Assembly (NCBI GenBank): GCA_038323575.1
Contig: JBBQHB010000012.1
Coordinates: 1 to 64,000 of the forward strand
Direction: 5' to 3'
DNA: 64,000 bases
DNA from: CAINVV01 sp038323575
GTDB lineage: Bacteria > Bacteroidota > Bacteroidia > Bacteroidales > Prolixibacteraceae
Numbering within the stretch: position 1 is the stretch's first letter; the number at the start of each line of letters is the position of its first letter. The notes under the pieces are model-generated. The model was given only the letters and a program-made list of their open reading frames with translations. It was not told where the DNA came from and made no database searches. Below, piece after piece: positions 61,647 through 64,000 of this stretch. Both the position numbers and the translations under genes were made by a program.

Positions 61647-64000
61647 ATGAGAAAACTGCTTGTACTTTCTGTCCTGCTTATACTGTTTACTACCGTGAAA
61701 GCCCAGGAAAACCTTACTTACCAGAAACCATCCCGCGAAATACTGGAACTGGTTGATTACCAGAAGGCTCCCCAGATCATCATGGATGAAAAGTATGAGA
61801 ACATCGTCTTCACTTACCAGAACACATACAAAACACTCGAAGACCTGAACCAGGAAGAGCTGCAGTTGGGAGGACTGCGCATCAATCCTGTCACCAATAT
61901 TGCCAGTGCAATGACTTATACCGTCAACCTAAAAGTCCGCAAATTTCAGGACAAGGAACCTATACAGGTAAAAGGATTGCCAGAAAATCCACGCCTCACC
62001 TATTTTGCATGGTCACCGGATGAGACGAAGATGGCCTTTACCAATACTACTGCCAATTCGGTCGAGCTTTGGGTGCTTGACATCGTATCAGCCACTGCAA
62101 AACGTGTTTCCGCAAAACCGCTCAACGCTAACCTGGGCAGGCCTTTCAGTTGGTATAAAGACAGCCAGTACCTTTTGCTCCGCACCATTCCTGAAAACCG
62201 GCCGGCACTTATAGACTCGAAAAAGGGACTTCCCAAGGGGCCGATTATTTCCAACAGCGACGGCTCCAGATCGCAGAACCGCACCTATCCCGATATGCTG
62301 AAAAACAAGGCAGATGAGACCAATTTCGAAACGCTGGTCACCTCCGAATTGTATAAGACTGATTTGTCGGGAAATATGGAATTATTCAAAAGCAAAGCGC
62401 TGTATTCCAGTGAAAGCTTTTCACCCGACGGTAACTACATTATGGTAAATTCAATTTACCGTCCGTTTTCCTACATCGTTCCGCTTACCAGGTTCCCGTC
62501 CAAAAGCGTGGTCTTCGATCTTTCCGGCAAGGAAATTAAGGTTGTGAACGAAGTTCCGCTCACGGAAGTGATGCCCAAAGGCTTTATGGCCGTACGTAAA
62601 GGTAAGCGCAGCATGAGCTGGCGCAGCGACCAGGCTGCCTCACTGTATTATGTGGAAGCGCTCGATGAAGGGAACCCGGAAAACAAAGTTGATTTCCGCG
62701 ATGCCGTTTACCAGTGGAATGCCCCGTTTGACGGAGCCCCGGTTCTGCTGACAAAAACCATTGACCGGTTCGACCGGATTATATGGGGAGATGAAATTAC
62801 TGCAGTGATGTATGACGAATGGTACGATACGCGCAATATCCGTACTTATCTTTTCAACCCGGCCGACCCGACTCAACAGCCAAGGATTATCTCCAACCGG
62901 AATTCTCAGGACATCTACACCGATCCCGGCAGGTTCGAAACGGTAAAAAACAAATACTACCGTGATGTTTTGCTTTTCGACAAGGAGAACCTCTTTCTGA
63001 TTGGAAACGGTTTTACCAAAAACGGACAATTCCCGTTTACAGACAGACTCAACCTGAAAACCCTCAAGACCGAACGTCTTTACCAATCGGTTTACACAGA
63101 TAAGATGGAGCGGATTTTGGCCGTCAAAGAGATCAAAAAAGGAGAGCTGATGGTACAGATCCAGTCGAAGAGCGACTATCCCAATTATTACCTGCGCAAC
63201 ATCAAAAAGAAGGAGCAGCTGACTGCCGTAACTCAATTCCCTAATCCTTTCGAAAGCATCCGGAATGTCGAAAAGAGCCTGATCAGGTACAAGCGTAAAG
63301 ACGGGGTACAACTTTCCGGTACGCTCTATCTGCCTGCAGGTTATGATAAGGTGAAAAAGGAGAAACTGCCGCTCCTGATGTGGGCTTACCCGACCGAATA
63401 CAAGGACAAAAACAGCGCCGGTCAGACGGCATTGAATCCCAACGAGTTTACCTTTCCTTACTACGGATCATTTGTGTACTGGGTAACCAAGGGTTATGCG
63501 GTGCTGGATGATGCTGCCTTCCCGATTATCGGCGAAGGAAAGACGGAACCCAACGACAGTTTTGTTTGGCAGTTGGTTGCCAACGCGGAAGCCGCCATTA
63601 ACGCGGTAGATTCACTGGGCTATATCGACAGGAAGCGTGTAGCTGTCGGCGGCCACTCTTACGGTGCCTTTATGACGGCCAACCTGTTGACCCACTGTAA
63701 CCTATTTGCCTGCGGTATCGCGCGCAGCGGAGCCTATAACCGCACCCTTACCCCCTTCGGTTTCCAGAGCGAACAGCGCAACTACTGGGAAGTTCCTGAT
63801 GTGTACAACTCCATGTCTCCTTTTATGAATGCCGAAAAGATGAAAACCCCGATGTTGCTGGTTCACGGCGAGGCCGACAACAATCCCGGAACCTTTACCC
63901 TCCAGACCGAACGTTATTTCCAGGCGCTGAAGGGTCTTGGCGCCCCGGCCCGCATGGTGCTGCTGCCCAAGGAGGCACACAGCTATGTGGCCAAAGAAAA
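61647..64000 (+). CDS. S9-family prolyl oligopeptidase-like peptidase (3' end outside window)
   Basis: At least 784 residues, cut by the window edge. Signal MRKLLVLSVLLILFTTVKAQ. An N-terminal beta-propeller (RLTYFAWSPDETKMAFTNTT, FSWYKDSQYLLLRTIPE, ...) precedes an alpha/beta-hydrolase domain with nucleophile Ser in GGHSYGAFMTANLL (about 670), the Asp region LLVHGEADNNPGTF and the catalytic His in PKEAHSY at the edge. Matches periplasmic S9 glutamyl/prolyl peptidases of Bacteroidota. The start is the ATG at 61647. Confidence 0.9.
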   Translation, partial: MRKLLVLSVLLILFTTVKAQENLTYQKPSREILELVDYQKAPQIIMDEKYENIVFTYQNTYKTLEDLNQEELQLGGLRINPVTNIASAMTYTVNLKVRKFQDKEPIQVKGLPENPRLTYFAWSPDETKMAFTNTTANSVELWVLDIVSATAKRVSAKPLNANLGRPFSWYKDSQYLLLRTIPENRPALIDSKKGLPKGPIISNSDGSRSQNRTYPDMLKNKADETNFETLVTSELYKTDLSGNMELFKSKALYSSESFSPDGNYIMVNSIYRPFSYIVPLTRFPSKSVVFDLSGKEIKVVNEVPLTEVMPKGFMAVRKGKRSMSWRSDQAASLYYVEALDEGNPENKVDFRDAVYQWNAPFDGAPVLLTKTIDRFDRIIWGDEITAVMYDEWYDTRNIRTYLFNPADPTQQPRIISNRNSQDIYTDPGRFETVKNKYYRDVLLFDKENLFLIGNGFTKNGQFPFTDRLNLKTLKTERLYQSVYTDKMERILAVKEIKKGELMVQIQSKSDYPNYYLRNIKKKEQLTAVTQFPNPFESIRNVEKSLIRYKRKDGVQLSGTLYLPAGYDKVKKEKLPLLMWAYPTEYKDKNSAGQTALNPNEFTFPYYGSFVYWVTKGYAVLDDAAFPIIGEGKTEPNDSFVWQLVANAEAAINAVDSLGYIDRKRVAVGGHSYGAFMTANLLTHCNLFACGIARSGAYNRTLTPFGFQSEQRNYWEVPDVYNSMSPFMNAEKMKTPMLLVHGEADNNPGTFTLQTERYFQALKGLGAPARMVLLPKEAHSYVAKE

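Noticed and set aside
1..64000. Search for tRNA, rRNA, CRISPR and insertion sequences
   Set aside because: No cloverleaf, no rRNA segment, no spaced identical repeats and no transposase-like frame were seen by eye; short tRNAs could still be missed.

Overview
The window looks like a chromosomal contig from an environmental, probably facultatively anaerobic member of the Bacteroidota (Bacteroidales or a related order). The evidence is: almost no Shine-Dalgarno sequences, with TAnnTTTG-type -7 promoter elements instead; many exported proteins with lipoprotein or Tat-like signals; and typical family members of the phylum, such as the CBM9/DUF5916 protein, the FISUMP lipoprotein, the CusA-TolC fusion, the LysM/periplasmic-binding fusion and the YncE/phosphoesterase fusion. 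No rRNA, tRNA, CRISPR array or intact mobile element was recognised.

Layout. 0-5.5 kb, minus strand: an NfnAB-type electron-bifurcating transhydrogenase pair, a dihydroorotate-dehydrogenase-like protein and a LysM/type-1 periplasmic-binding protein in one tight operon, followed by a broken fragment resembling a restriction-enzyme N-terminus. 5.6-9 kb: an SUI1-like translation factor and a SNF2 helicase with a TTG start. 9-9.6 kb: two copies of a hairpin-plus-leader element, each ending in an ATG that leads nowhere. 9.6-19.4 kb: a transglutaminase-like lipoprotein, a CBM9/DUF5916 barrel, a small hypothetical protein, a BASS transporter and an M14 carboxypeptidase. 19.7-26.1 kb: a 1286-residue PocR/multi-PAS hybrid kinase, then an eroded signalling locus (membrane sensor, receiver and cyclase remnants, HD protein) and a doubly frameshifted YitT gene. 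26.2-29 kb: PPK2 and a SulP permease. 29-42.7 kb: GH53, a YncE/phosphoesterase fusion, CDGSH, pirin, CsbD, a His-rich small lipoprotein, an APC permease, DsrE, a Spy-like protein, GH5 with a Tat-exported Gfo/Idh protein, an MFS transporter and DUF2177. 43-48.4 kb: a heavy-metal RND efflux operon. 48.6-55.3 kb: a FISUMP lipoprotein, a PQQ-type propeller, an aldo/keto reductase, DUF3108 and hemF-hemH. 55.3-64 kb: an AI-2E family transporter, SHOCT, an internally deleted nuclease, a hypothetical acidic protein, PEP carboxylase, and an S9 peptidase cut by the window edge.

Two themes stand out. First, five intergenic arrays share an 8-bp period with a nearly invariant GTC (window start, 56.5, 57.0, 58.2-58.6 and 61.4-61.5 kb). 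The largest lies just downstream of ppc and has G-quadruplex-type G-runs on the strand of the ppc transcript. Second, gene decay is common. At least seven loci are fragments, internal deletions or frameshifts while their neighbours are intact, which points to active genome erosion or, for the two homopolymer lesions in YitT, to assembly errors.

Functionally the intact genes describe a cell that balances NAD(P)H and ferredoxin (NfnAB), makes heme with oxygen (HemF), uses beta-linked plant or algal polysaccharides (GH53, GH5), replenishes oxaloacetate with PEP carboxylase, and exports metals.
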